From: Thermomicrobiales bacterium
GTDB taxonomy: Bacteria; Chloroflexota; Chloroflexia; Thermomicrobiales; UBA6265
DNA length: 64,000 nt
Direction of reading: 5' to 3'
Assembly (NCBI GenBank): GCA_020432165.1
Contig: JAGQGU010000007.1
Span: forward strand, 25,085 to 89,084
Shown here: positions 42,176-51,154 of the stretch, piece by piece
Numbering within the stretch: position 1 is the first letter of the stretch
Layout: every line of letters begins with the position of its first letter
The notes under the pieces: generated by a model
The model's database searches: none
Seen by the model: the letters and a program-made list of their open reading frames with translations, nothing else
What the model was told of the DNA's origin: nothing
Made by a program: the position numbers and the translations under genes

Positions 42176-42703
42176 ATGAGTGACACCCTCAAGACACTGA
42201 AATCGTTGCGGCAATCGCGGCAGTTTGATGGACATTCGATTCCCGTAGAGGATGTGCAAACGATACTGGAGATCGCGCGGTGGACCGGGAGTGCGCGCAA
42301 TATCCAGCCGTGGCAGCTGATTGTGGTGCAGGAGAAGGCAGCGCTTCAGGCGCTGGCCGAGGTTCGTGACCTCAATAGTTGGGTTGCGGATGCCGGGTGC
42401 GTGATTGCGATCGCATTGCCGAGCGCAGGTGGACTCGGTGCTGAGTACGACGAGGGGCGCCTAAGTGAGCGCATTATGCTTGCCGCCACCACACTTGGGC
42501 TGGGATCGGGTACTGCCTGGTTTGTGGACGATGAGCAGCGAGCCCAGGCGCGGGACCTTCTCGACTTGCCGGAAGACCTGAGCGTGAAATCGCTGGTCGT
42601 TTTGGGTTATGTCGACCAGCCGTCGTTGGCAGGATCAGCGAAGATTCGCGGACGCAAACCGCTGGACGAGATCGTGAGCTGGGAGCGATACGGGAACCGG
42701 TAG
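42176..42703 (+). CDS. nitroreductase-family protein, second of a tandem pair
   Basis: A 175-residue paralogue of the preceding gene, sharing LKSLRQSRQFDGHSIPVEDV, LEIARWTGSARNIQPWQLIVV and LGLGSGTAWFVDD. It starts four bases after the other's stop. The pair probably arose by duplication. Its stop faces the convergent NYN-domain gene. Confidence 0.87.
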   Translation: MSDTLKTLKSLRQSRQFDGHSIPVEDVQTILEIARWTGSARNIQPWQLIVVQEKAALQALAEVRDLNSWVADAGCVIAIALPSAGGLGAEYDEGRLSERIMLAATTLGLGSGTAWFVDDEQRAQARDLLDLPEDLSVKSLVVLGYVDQPSLAGSAKIRGRKPLDEIVSWERYGNR

Positions 42704-42705
42704 CG

Positions 42706-42722
42706 CCGCACTTTATGTGCGG
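42706..42722. repeat. short hairpin and isolated copy of the 20-base repeat
   Basis: CCGCAC (42706-42711) and GTGCGG (42717-42722) form a 6-bp stem in the 27-base gap between convergent genes. The following GCACTTTATGTGCGGTGACC belongs to the same family as the tandem units at 33.4 kb. Confidence 0.55.
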
Positions 42723-42730
42723 TGACCTGG

Positions 42731-43660
42731 TTATCGGCGATTGAGGCCCTTGCTGGTCGGTTGAAAACGACGATGGTAGCTGCGATCCGGTAATTCCTCT
42801 TCTTCTGGAGCGTAAACCGGTATCTCGATATCGCGCATGGTGCTGTCGCTCGTCACCTGCGGTTGCTCACCAAGCACCTGCACTACTAACTGATGCTCCA
42901 TGTTCAGTTCGGTGGTAACCAGCTCCTGCCCCTGACCATTGATCGTCTGCCGCTTGGTGAGTACGCCCTTGCGCAGGAACTCCATCACCTTCGCTTCAAT
43001 GTGTTCGCTGGGAAGCAGAGCGCGATCGAGGAATCGCCACAGCGTGCGACTCATATGGCTTTGTGTCGGCACAAAACCCTCATGGAGCTGCTTGATATAC
43101 GTATCGATCGCCACAATCACGGCGGCATCGACATCGGCACTCGGCTCCATCTCGATCAACATCTCTTCGCCGGCCGCTGCGACGAGCTCGGGGCTGACCG
43201 ATCCTGGTACGCCAGCGATGATCACGCGCTTACCGAGACGATTTCGGAGTGTGGTGACGAGCCGTATGAAATCCTTGTCACCACTGAAAATGATGAAGGT
43301 GGCGATATCCGGCCGCACGAGCGCGGTATTGATGATATCGACCGCCATATTCAGATCAGAACGACTGGTAAAGCGTTCGCGTCCCGAGGCATCGGTGACA
43401 CGTTTTGCGGGATAGTGAAAAGCTTCAAATCCGGCCACGTCCAGGCGAGTACGCACCGCATCCGGATGCTGATCGAAGTCTGCATATGATCGCGCCACCC
43501 CCATCAGTCCATACTCGAGTGCCATATCGCGCCATTGCAATGGATTTGGCTCTCGGCCATAGGAGTTGATGGTGGAGTATCGGATATTCTCAAAATCGAC
43601 AAAAACCGCTACTTCGTCATTCTCGCCGGACGCCACACGTCCGTTTGTCATCTCATTCAC
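42731..43660 (-). CDS. NYN-domain ribonuclease-like protein (LabA/DUF88 family)
   Basis: A 309-residue protein whose first ~180 residues are a NYN/PIN-like domain. VFVDFENIR gives the first acidic centre, then SRSDLNMAVDIINTALVRPDIATFIIFSGDKDFIRLVTTLRNRLGKRVIIAGV carries the other Asp residues. The remaining part has LWRFLDRALLPSEHIEAKVMEFLRKG and an acidic/polar tail, perhaps an OST-HTH/LOTUS-like RNA-binding region. GTG at 43660 with GAGGG seven bases upstream is the likely start; an ATG follows at 43651. The longer frame to 43828 is not supported. Confidence 0.78.
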   Translation of the reverse strand: MNEMTNGRVASGENDEVAVFVDFENIRYSTINSYGREPNPLQWRDMALEYGLMGVARSYADFDQHPDAVRTRLDVAGFEAFHYPAKRVTDASGRERFTSRSDLNMAVDIINTALVRPDIATFIIFSGDKDFIRLVTTLRNRLGKRVIIAGVPGSVSPELVAAAGEEMLIEMEPSADVDAAVIVAIDTYIKQLHEGFVPTQSHMSRTLWRFLDRALLPSEHIEAKVMEFLRKGVLTKRQTINGQGQELVTTELNMEHQLVVQVLGEQPQVTSDSTMRDIEIPVYAPEEEELPDRSYHRRFQPTSKGLNRR

Positions 43661-43752
43661 ACACGAACCCTCATAGAACCAACTAATACCGGCAACGCCG
43701 GTTGGCCGGGTAGGTACATCATTATCCACACGACCACACACTATGCGTGTGT

Positions 43753-43787
43753 AGTGTACCTGAAATGAAAACGCAGTCGTGTACACT
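43753..43787. promoter_or_regulatory. inverted repeat in divergent promoter region
   Basis: AGTGTAC (43753-43759) and GTACACT (43781-43787) are perfect inverted arms. Just upstream, ACACAC and GTGTGT form another small inverted repeat around TATGC. They lie between the divergent NYN and amidase genes and could be operators, on sequence alone. Confidence 0.45.
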
Positions 43788-43854
43788 GAATGACGGAGAG
43801 AAACAGACGTGATGCCTCCCGCTGGCACTCACACCACCTGCAGGACACTTCCTC

Positions 43855-46731
43855 ATGCCCCACATTCACGATCACACCCCGCATGTTTCAACCGCGAATC
43901 GCCGTCAGATTATTCAGGGAGCAGCCGCACTCGGTGTCGCCATGGCTGCCGGGTTTGGCTCGATAGCCGAGCGTCATCAGAGCCACAAGGTAGCGGCCCA
44001 GGAGGTCGATGGTACCCGTGCCCGCAGTTGGGATGAGGCGGAAAGCATCGATACCAGCATCAAGCTGGAAGGCGAAGGCTGGGTCACACTCCAAACCGAA
44101 TTCCCATACTACGCGCTCGGTTTTGCATGGGATAGTGCTACCGGCATCTGGCCAGCGGTGCAGTTTGCTGTCAGCTTCGATGGTGTGCTTTGGGATGAAG
44201 GCTATGCCATGGGTGCCCATGATGATGGTGGTCCGGCACCGGCGGATGATCGGATTCATACGGATCTCTTCTTTGGCGATGGCCAGCAATATGTGCGCTA
44301 TCGCACGGTCGATGGAGAGGGCAACCTCGTTATCCTGCCGCGCTTTCAGGTGACCTATATCGATCCTACCGATGGACCATGGGAACCGGATCGCGCTTCC
44401 ACATTGATGCGCACCACGGCCGTGAATACGGATACCGATGTCCCGCCGACTATCATCACGCGCGCGCAGTGGGGAGCCAACGAGAACCTGCGCTACGACT
44501 CGCTCGGCGAGATTTGGCCACCCGAGTACCAGACGGTGGAGCATGCGATTGTGCACCACGCTGCTGTTAACTACGGCTCCGATGGCTACAACGCAGTGCG
44601 ATCGATCTACTACTACCATGCAGTCACGCAGGGCTGGGGCGATATTGGCTACAATTATGTGGTCGATGTGCGTGGAAATATCTTTGAAGGACGTGTTGGT
44701 GGCGCCAATGTCATTGGTGGTCATGCCTTTCAATATGCCAATGGTTCCAGTGGTATCTGCGTGATGGGTGATTTCACCAGCGCCGATGCACCACAGGCAG
44801 CCAAATCGGCGTTGGCGAATATTGTGGCTTACACCGTGCGCGATCTGAATCCAACCGGCACCAGAACCTTCCATGAAATCCTCAATCTGCCCACTATTTG
44901 CGCGCATCGCGATGTGATCCAGAGCGACTGCCCCGGCAACGGCTTGTACGATGACATGGCCTGGATTCGCTCAACAGCCAAATCGATCATCGATACCGGC
45001 AAGCTGGATAGCCAGATGCCGGGCGGAATCGTTCCCGGCGATTGGGTGAAGGTGCAGACCGACGATGGCGCTGCCCTGCCACTGCGTGCCCAACCGGGCA
45101 AGAGCCAGTTGGTGATCGCATCGATTCCGAACGGTACGCGCCTCGAGATCGAACGTGGACCGGTGGCGGATGCTACCAATAATTGGTATCTCACCTCCTA
45201 CAGCAGCAAAGAAGGTTGGATTCCGGCCGACTATCTGCTGGTGAGTCCGCCGACAGATGATCCGATGGAGGGATACTCCTTCGGTCAGAATATTCAGTTG
45301 AAGTCGGGCATTCCTATTAAGAGATCGCCGAGTGTTAATGCTGGCACTGTCGGTACGGAGAGCAGCACCTGGGCATTCTTGTTGGCTGGTCCGTATACCG
45401 CCGGTGGCACCAAATGGTTCCAGATTCTTACCCAGAACGGTCGCACCGGCTGGATCACCATTGACCAGTTCACGATCGCCAAAGTGACCGCGCCTGCGAA
45501 TGCGTATGGCATTGGGAAGACCGTGCAGACCACGGTATCCAGCAGGATTCTGGTGAGGCCAGGTGTCGGCCAAACCGCGCAGGCATCGGTGGGTGCTGGC
45601 ACCCGATTGACCATCTCGGTCGATCCGGTGGGTGTCACGGGTAAAACCTGGTATGGCGTTTATGGCGGCACCGGTATCGGTGGTGGCTGGATCGATTCAG
45701 CCAATATCGCGGTAGCCCCACAAGCCGTCAGCAAGGTTGGCGAGACCTACAAGGTCACGGAATCGATGAATCTGCGCTCCGGTGCGGGAACCGGCTATAG
45801 CATCGTTATGACAATGTCGGCGGGTTCTACCGGTACGGTTATCGGTGGCCCCAAGAGCGCGAATGGGTATACCTGGTGGCAGCTGCGTACCAGTGGTGGC
45901 ACCACCGGTTGGGCGGTGGGCAACTGGTTGGTGGCCACCGGCACATCAAGCACCGTTCCGGATCCAGATCCGACTCCTTCACCCACGCCATCGCCGACCC
46001 CAACGACGGGCAAGTTCGCGACTGGTGACAGTGTGCGTGTGACCGAAAGTTTGAACATGCGCAGCTCCGCCAGCACCAGTGGCAGCATGGTAGCGGTGCT
46101 GGCTTCTGGCACCACGGGCAAGGTTATCGGTGGACCCACCACCGCCAATGGCTATACGTGGTGGAGAATCCAGACCACTGCGGGTACCGGCTGGTGCGTG
46201 GAGAACTGGCTCACCAAAACCAGTAGCTCTGGCGACGGCAATACCGATCCTCCGGCCACGGGCGGTTTGGCCAAGGGCAATACGATTCGGGTGACATCGA
46301 GCGTAAATCTGCGCACTGATTCCAGTACAAGCGCTGGCATCATTGCGATTCTGCCTGCTGGTACCACCGGGACCATCGTTGGTGGATATCGCACCAGCAA
46401 TGGGTATACCTGGTGGAAGATCACCACCAGCGCGGGGACCGGCTGGGTGGTCGCGGACTGGCTCGTGAAGACGAGCGGCTCATCGTCCTCTGGCTCCGGC
46501 ACAGGTACAACCACCGGCAAGTTCTCGAGTGGTCAGGCGGTGAAGGTGACGGAGGCATTGAACATGCGCAGTGCTGCTGGCACCGGCAATAGCCTGGTGG
46601 CCGTGCTACCGGCTGGCACCACAGGTACAATTGCCGGAGGGCCAAGCACCGCCAACGGCTACACCTGGTGGAAGATCACCACCAGCAAGGGTACCGGCTG
46701 GTGTGTACAGGATTGGCTCACCGGCGCCTAG
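43855..46731 (+). CDS. exported N-acetylmuramoyl-L-alanine amidase with seven SH3b repeats
   Basis: A 958-residue surface protein. The N-terminal Tat signal shows NRRQIIQGAAALGVAMAAGF. The PGRP/amidase-2 domain (~residues 195-385) has TIITRAQWGANE, HAIVHHAAVN (Zn ligand His), the long Y-Y-H-A-V block and ICAHRDVIQSDCPGN (second His and Cys). Seven SH3b modules follow, with WYxT/L or G-x-x-W-x-x motifs. The last four share near-identical G-Y-T-W-W blocks and are joined by P/T/S linkers such as PDPDPTPSPTPSPTPTTG. SH3b domains bind cell-wall peptides. Amidases cut the peptide from MurNAc. Confidence 0.93.
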   Translation: MPHIHDHTPHVSTANRRQIIQGAAALGVAMAAGFGSIAERHQSHKVAAQEVDGTRARSWDEAESIDTSIKLEGEGWVTLQTEFPYYALGFAWDSATGIWPAVQFAVSFDGVLWDEGYAMGAHDDGGPAPADDRIHTDLFFGDGQQYVRYRTVDGEGNLVILPRFQVTYIDPTDGPWEPDRASTLMRTTAVNTDTDVPPTIITRAQWGANENLRYDSLGEIWPPEYQTVEHAIVHHAAVNYGSDGYNAVRSIYYYHAVTQGWGDIGYNYVVDVRGNIFEGRVGGANVIGGHAFQYANGSSGICVMGDFTSADAPQAAKSALANIVAYTVRDLNPTGTRTFHEILNLPTICAHRDVIQSDCPGNGLYDDMAWIRSTAKSIIDTGKLDSQMPGGIVPGDWVKVQTDDGAALPLRAQPGKSQLVIASIPNGTRLEIERGPVADATNNWYLTSYSSKEGWIPADYLLVSPPTDDPMEGYSFGQNIQLKSGIPIKRSPSVNAGTVGTESSTWAFLLAGPYTAGGTKWFQILTQNGRTGWITIDQFTIAKVTAPANAYGIGKTVQTTVSSRILVRPGVGQTAQASVGAGTRLTISVDPVGVTGKTWYGVYGGTGIGGGWIDSANIAVAPQAVSKVGETYKVTESMNLRSGAGTGYSIVMTMSAGSTGTVIGGPKSANGYTWWQLRTSGGTTGWAVGNWLVATGTSSTVPDPDPTPSPTPSPTPTTGKFATGDSVRVTESLNMRSSASTSGSMVAVLASGTTGKVIGGPTTANGYTWWRIQTTAGTGWCVENWLTKTSSSGDGNTDPPATGGLAKGNTIRVTSSVNLRTDSSTSAGIIAILPAGTTGTIVGGYRTSNGYTWWKITTSAGTGWVVADWLVKTSGSSSSGSGTGTTTGKFSSGQAVKVTEALNMRSAAGTGNSLVAVLPAGTTGTIAGGPSTANGYTWWKITTSKGTGWCVQDWLTGA

Positions 46732-46767
46732 TATGTATTCCCCGTGGATGCGGGCAAGGACTTGTTC

Positions 46768-47793
46768 ATGACGCTTTCCCGCATCTACTTCTCCGCCAGC
46801 GAGGAGTTTCTCAGCACCGCCGCCGATGAGTTGCGTCCCCATTTTCCTGATGCCTGGATGGAACCATTGGGTTCGGATATCGCCGTCTTCGAGGACGAGG
46901 GTGTCAGCATCGCCACACTGGCGGAGACGATTCGAGAGAAGCAACTCATCTTCCCGCGCCATCTGATGCGAGGTGTTGCCGAGATACCGCACGATGAAAC
47001 TGCGGATCTGGGTGAATTTGGGGAGATTGCGGTTGAGGCGTGGCAACAACTTCCATTGCCTCCAAAGGTGGCCCTGCAGGTCTGGCAGAGTGGTGATGTC
47101 CAGCTGCCGTATCGCAACGATCAACTTTGGCATCGGTTGGCTGCAGCTCTTTCCGATATTGATGTGCAGGTTGTCCGCGGTGGCGCGAACCATGTGCTGG
47201 GTGCGTGCGCAGTATCGGAAGGGATCATTCTCGGTTCCAATGGCGTTGCGAATGCGCTCTCGGATTGGCCGGGTGGTCGCGTGCAGTTGGCGAAACCCAA
47301 AGGGCAGATCAGTCGTAGCGAGTTCAAGCTGGAAGAAATCATCCGTACAAATCTTGCCGAACTCCCGACAGAAGGTACTGCCCTCGATCTTGGTGCCTCA
47401 CCGGGTGGCTGGACACGGATTCTGCTGAATCGTGGTCTGGATGTCTGGGCTGTCGATCCTGGAAAGCTGGATTCGCGGCTGGACGGCAAATACGGACTTA
47501 CGTATGTTCCGATGCTGGCAGGGCCATTTCTCACCCAGAATGTACAGCAATTCGATCTGGTGGTGAATGATATGCGCATGACACCCTCGCTGAGTGCGAA
47601 GGTGATGAACGATGCTGCGCAGCATGTACCGACAGGTGGTATGGGTGTGATGAGTATTAAGCTCCCGCCGGGTCATCCGCTTCGAATCATTGAGGACACG
47701 GTTGCACAGCTTTCACGTGAGTGGGATGTGGAAATGGTGAAACAACTCTTCCACAATCGCCACGAGGTGACGGCTATTCTGCGGCGGCGCTAG
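46768..47793 (+). CDS. RlmM-like FtsJ-family RNA methyltransferase
   Basis: A 341-residue methyltransferase. The C-terminal Rossmann domain (~190-341) has the SAM motif ALDLGASPGGWTRILLNRGLDVWAVDPGKL. The possible K-D-K catalytic residues fall in AKPKGQISRSEFKLEEI, LVVNDMRM and GVMSIKLPPG, as in FtsJ/RlmM 2'-O-methyltransferases. About 150 N-terminal residues resemble the RlmM accessory part (SASEEFLSTAADELRPHFPDAW). ATG at 46768 with AAGGA upstream is preferred to GTG at 46744. Its 3' end overlaps the convergent vapC gene by 20 bases. Confidence 0.82.
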   Translation: MTLSRIYFSASEEFLSTAADELRPHFPDAWMEPLGSDIAVFEDEGVSIATLAETIREKQLIFPRHLMRGVAEIPHDETADLGEFGEIAVEAWQQLPLPPKVALQVWQSGDVQLPYRNDQLWHRLAAALSDIDVQVVRGGANHVLGACAVSEGIILGSNGVANALSDWPGGRVQLAKPKGQISRSEFKLEEIIRTNLAELPTEGTALDLGASPGGWTRILLNRGLDVWAVDPGKLDSRLDGKYGLTYVPMLAGPFLTQNVQQFDLVVNDMRMTPSLSAKVMNDAAQHVPTGGMGVMSIKLPPGHPLRIIEDTVAQLSREWDVEMVKQLFHNRHEVTAILRRR

Positions 47794-48211
47794 GCTGCCA
47801 AACCGGACCATCGTAGACCGATAGCAGTCGTTTATCGAACGTTGCCAGTTCGGCGCCATACGCTTCCGCGCGGGCCGCGATAACGGCATCCGAGAACTCA
47901 ATCCTGGGATGGAGTTCCAGGATGTCGAGTGCTCGAAAGTAGACAGTCTGATCCTGATTGAGCATCCGCCAACCCGGAAAATCCAGAATTGATGAGAAGG
48001 CGATACAGAATTGCTCGGCACTAATGATCTTCAAACGCATCACAAGGACATAGAAGCATTCGTGGAGTGCGACTTCTGGCACGATCGCCTCAATATCTCC
48101 CGTTTCCACCTGATGGATCAGGTTCCAAATAGTTTCAAGTCGGATGACATCACGTTCATCCTTTGGTATCACAAATAGGTCAATTAGGATATTCGAATCT
48201 ATCACGATCAT
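47774..48211 (-). CDS. vapC: VapC-type PIN-domain toxin
   Basis: A 145-residue PIN-domain ribonuclease. The first Asp is in MIVIDSNILIDLF. A middle Glu is in VALHECFYVLVMRL, and the late acidic residues are in EFSDAVIAARAEAYGAELATFDKRLL. The order D-E-D-D matches PIN toxins that cleave RNA. It overlaps the antitoxin gene by four bases (ATGA) in the antitoxin-toxin order. The 3' end overlaps the convergent methyltransferase gene by 20 bases. Confidence 0.9.
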   Translation of the reverse strand: MIVIDSNILIDLFVIPKDERDVIRLETIWNLIHQVETGDIEAIVPEVALHECFYVLVMRLKIISAEQFCIAFSSILDFPGWRMLNQDQTVYFRALDILELHPRIEFSDAVIAARAEAYGAELATFDKRLLSVYDGPVWQPSAAAE

Positions 48212-48510
48212 GGGTACATCTCGCCGTTTCGATAGCGTTCACGTACGGCTCCGAATCTCCTCGCATCGCTCAGAATCTCTTCGAGATCTTCTCCCTCTGT
48301 CAGAGGTTTTGCCATCTCCATAATCTCATTGAGAGTAAGTCTTCGGGACTGCTTGATACGAACTTCTCCTCCTGCATCACGGGTGATTGTGACCACGTCC
48401 CCGCTTTCTACTCCAAGATCTCGCCGAATCTCTGCAGGAAGGGTTATCTGCCCGGATTTGCTCACTCGTACATCTATTCTCAATATCGGTTTGGCTGGAT
48501 TTACTACCAT
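48208..48510 (-). CDS. vapB: AbrB/MazE-type antitoxin (VapB)
   Basis: A 100-residue antitoxin. The N-terminal SpoVT-AbrB swapped-hairpin DNA-binding fold is seen as IDVRVSKSGQITLPAEIRRDLGVESGDVVTITRD. The C-terminal half (TLNEIMEMAKPLTEGEDLEEILSDARRFGAVRERY) should wrap the PIN toxin. It is upstream of and overlaps vapC, the standard module order. It is expected to repress its own promoter; a symmetric CATTAA/TTAATG array lies just upstream. Confidence 0.9.
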   Translation of the reverse strand: MVVNPAKPILRIDVRVSKSGQITLPAEIRRDLGVESGDVVTITRDAGGEVRIKQSRRLTLNEIMEMAKPLTEGEDLEEILSDARRFGAVRERYRNGEMYP

Positions 48511-48601
48511 CAGTCTCTCCTCACTTTCTGGGATGAAGATTGTTGTGGATACTCCTTCTTCCAGGCTCTCCTGTCGTCACTCTTTGAGAGCACCATCATA
48601 T

Positions 48602-48666
48602 CATTAACGGCGGAAAGAATTAATGGGATATGGTCACAGTTAATGTCTTCCATTGATTTGCATTAA
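48602..48666. promoter_or_regulatory. CATTAA/TTAATG array, candidate VapB operator
   Basis: Four hexamers lie at 48602-48607 (CATTAA), 48620-48625 (TTAATG), 48640-48645 (TTAATG) and 48661-48666 (CATTAA). The start spacings are 18, 20 and 21 bases, close to two helical turns each. They lie in the upstream region of the vapB gene, about 90-160 bases before its start. Autoregulation by the antitoxin is a reasonable inference. Confidence 0.55.
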
Positions 48667-48722
48667 TCTACTCGGCGCCCACCAATCGAGTGGTCGGGAC
48701 GAGGAACGTATGTGGTTACACG

Positions 48723-49865
48723 CTACAGCCTGGTGACATTACCAAGGCAGACGGCTCGGCTGGCACCAGTCGCACCGGGGACATTCGTGGGATAGCCGGC
48801 CACAGCATCATGTGCCATCAACGCGAAGCAGACTGCTTCCTTGCTATCCGCGTTGACTCCGAGATCATCAGTCGCGCGCACCGGGATTCCGTCTAGTGCA
48901 TCGGCCAACATCTGCATCAGCAGCGGATTCCGGGCACCGCCGCCATTGATATACACCTCATCGGGTAATTCCGGCAGCCAACGACGATAGGCATCGGCAA
49001 TCGAGTGGGCCGTGAAGGCGGTGACTGTGGCGATCAGATTCGCATCCAGTGGGTGCGCCGCCAGGATTTGTTCAACAAATGCCGAACCATAGTATTCACG
49101 GCCGGTCGTTTTCGGTGGTGCCATATCCAGATAGGGATCCTGCAGCAGACTATTCAGCAACTCATAATTCACTGTGCCATTACGACCGATGGCACCATCA
49201 CGATCGTAGCTATGTTCGCCGTGGCTAATGCGTGTGACGAGGGCATCGATGAGCATATTGCCGGGTCCGGTATCGAAGGCGATGACATCGTTCACGGATC
49301 CTGCGGCTGGCAGCCAGGTAACGTTGCCGATACCACCAATGTTCTGCACACAGCGGTTCAGATTGGCATCGCTGAAGACCGCCCAATCCATGTAGGGTGC
49401 CAGTGGTGCACCAGTCCCACCGACCGCCATATCGGCCACCCGAAAATCGCTGACCACCGGACAATTGAGCGCGGCAGCGATGCGACTGCCATCGCCGATC
49501 TGTAGTGTGCTGGCAACCAGTAACGCGTTCTCTGCTTCTGGCTGATGCCACACGGTTTGGCCATGGCTTCCCGCCAGCACCACATCGTCGGCACTGAAGC
49601 CATTGGCAGCCAAGACCTTCAAGGCAGCCTGTGCAAATGCTTCGCCCACCACAACATTCATGCTGCAGATACGGGCAAGGGCATTGGCGGAATCCTCATA
49701 GAGATTGAAGAGCTCGGCACGGACCTCGGGAGAGTAGGGCACGGTATCGAACCCAAGAAGCTCGATACGAGCCTGCTGCGCATGTCCTTCGATATGACAG
49801 ATGGCAACATCAATGCCATCCAGTGAAGTGCCAGAGATCATCCCGATCGTGAGCGGTGTGGGCAT
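48723..49865 (-). CDS. anmK: anhydro-N-acetylmuramic acid kinase
   Basis: A 380-residue kinase that opens and phosphorylates 1,6-anhydroMurNAc from turned-over peptidoglycan, giving MurNAc-6-phosphate. Family blocks are MISGTSLDGIDVAI, VVLAGSHGQTVWHQP, GDGSRIAAALNCPVVSDFR, NIGGIGNVTWLP and AFDTGPGNMLID, with PDEVYINGGGARNP near the end. GGAGG lies nine bases before the start. The next two genes upstream on the same strand are a serine hydrolase and an MFS transporter, forming a cell-wall-recycling neighbourhood. MurQ and NagZ are not in the window. Confidence 0.95.
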   Translation of the reverse strand: MPTPLTIGMISGTSLDGIDVAICHIEGHAQQARIELLGFDTVPYSPEVRAELFNLYEDSANALARICSMNVVVGEAFAQAALKVLAANGFSADDVVLAGSHGQTVWHQPEAENALLVASTLQIGDGSRIAAALNCPVVSDFRVADMAVGGTGAPLAPYMDWAVFSDANLNRCVQNIGGIGNVTWLPAAGSVNDVIAFDTGPGNMLIDALVTRISHGEHSYDRDGAIGRNGTVNYELLNSLLQDPYLDMAPPKTTGREYYGSAFVEQILAAHPLDANLIATVTAFTAHSIADAYRRWLPELPDEVYINGGGARNPLLMQMLADALDGIPVRATDDLGVNADSKEAVCFALMAHDAVAGYPTNVPGATGASRAVCLGNVTRL

Positions 49866-49955
49866 GTGATGAATCCTCCATAAAGCGGATAGCTATGACA
49901 GAATCGTCGCCTATCCTGGCAGGATTGTCATCTGGAGATATGGAATAGCTGTCCG

Positions 49956-51095
49956 TTACCGTCCTGCCGTAAAGAGCTCGGCGAGTTGGGCGCTAATAGC
50001 GGCACGGGTGTAGTTCCAGTTATCTTGCACGACCGGATGCACGCGATTGGTGAGCAGGATGGTGATGAGTTGCCGATCCGGGTCGATCCACAAACTCGTG
50101 CCGGTGAAACCGGTGTGGCCATAGGCATGCTCGCTCAGACCCCGTCCGCTGGCCATCTTCTCGGGTGTCTCCGGGTACGGCACCATCTGCCAACCTAATC
50201 CCCGGCGCTCATTCGGGGATGCGAGGTGGGCATGCTCCTGCGTGGCTTCGCGAACAAGCTCCTCGGGGAGGATGCGTACGCCCTCCAACTCGCCACCGTT
50301 CAGCCACATACGGGCGTAACGCAGCAGATCATCGGCGGTGCCGAACAATCCCGCATTGCCACTGATGCCACCCAGGCCATACCAGGCATTGCCATCGTGC
50401 ACCTCACCACGAATCAGGTAGTCGCGAAATCCACCGGCCGGGCTACCATTGGCCATCTCGACCTCATAGGGATTCCCAACTTCCGTCGCCGCGATACGGG
50501 GCAGCAGTTCAGGAGCAGGCACATAGCTAGTGTCCCGCATACCCAGTGGATGGAAAACATGATCATGTGCGTATTCGGCAATCGTTTGACCGGTCAAACG
50601 ATGCACCACCTCACCAAGGGTGATGAAACCGAGGCAGCTATAAGCCACCACACTATTCGGTTCAGCTTCTGGTTGGGTACGGGCGATATAGTCGATATAG
50701 GCATCGATGCCCTCAGCCTCGGTATAGATACCTGCCCAGCTAACAATGCCACTGCTGTGGGTGAGCAGATTGCGGATGGTGATCTCCCGCTTTGCCCCCT
50801 CGGTGCCGAACTCGGGAATGTAGCTTCCCACCGGTTCATCGAGCGCCAGTTTGCCCTGCGCTACCAGCTGCAACACCGCGGGCGTGGTCGCAACCACCTT
50901 GGTGAGCGAAGCGAGATCGAAGATCGTATCGAGCTCCATCGCGGTGCGCTCGCTGGCGGGTTCACGTACTGCCCAGCCTGCGGTGTTATGCAGCACCACA
51001 TCGCCATCGTGCCAGACCAGTGCAACAGCGCCTCCGATATGGTGCTGAGTTACTTCGTCTTCAATCTGTTGCCAAATACCGGAGATGGATGTCAA
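49956..51095 (-). CDS. beta-lactamase-like serine hydrolase (class C / esterase family)
   Basis: A 379-residue serine hydrolase. The Ser-x-x-Lys motif is FDLASLTKVVATTPAVLQL. The second motif is Y-S-C in VVAYSCLGFI (Cys where classical enzymes have Asn). The third is GHTGFTGTSLWIDP. No signal peptide is evident, so it may act inside the cell, for example on cell-wall peptides or esters. The start is TTG at 51095, with AAAGGA upstream. It shares a strand and short gaps with anmK, a pairing seen in several bacteria. The exact substrate is unknown. Confidence 0.85.
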   Translation of the reverse strand: MTSISGIWQQIEDEVTQHHIGGAVALVWHDGDVVLHNTAGWAVREPASERTAMELDTIFDLASLTKVVATTPAVLQLVAQGKLALDEPVGSYIPEFGTEGAKREITIRNLLTHSSGIVSWAGIYTEAEGIDAYIDYIARTQPEAEPNSVVAYSCLGFITLGEVVHRLTGQTIAEYAHDHVFHPLGMRDTSYVPAPELLPRIAATEVGNPYEVEMANGSPAGGFRDYLIRGEVHDGNAWYGLGGISGNAGLFGTADDLLRYARMWLNGGELEGVRILPEELVREATQEHAHLASPNERRGLGWQMVPYPETPEKMASGRGLSEHAYGHTGFTGTSLWIDPDRQLITILLTNRVHPVVQDNWNYTRAAISAQLAELFTAGR

Positions 51096-51154
51096 TGGAA
51101 TTGTTCCTTTACGCGTCCCTATCCTATCTCATGGTTGCGCGTCCGGGAATATCC

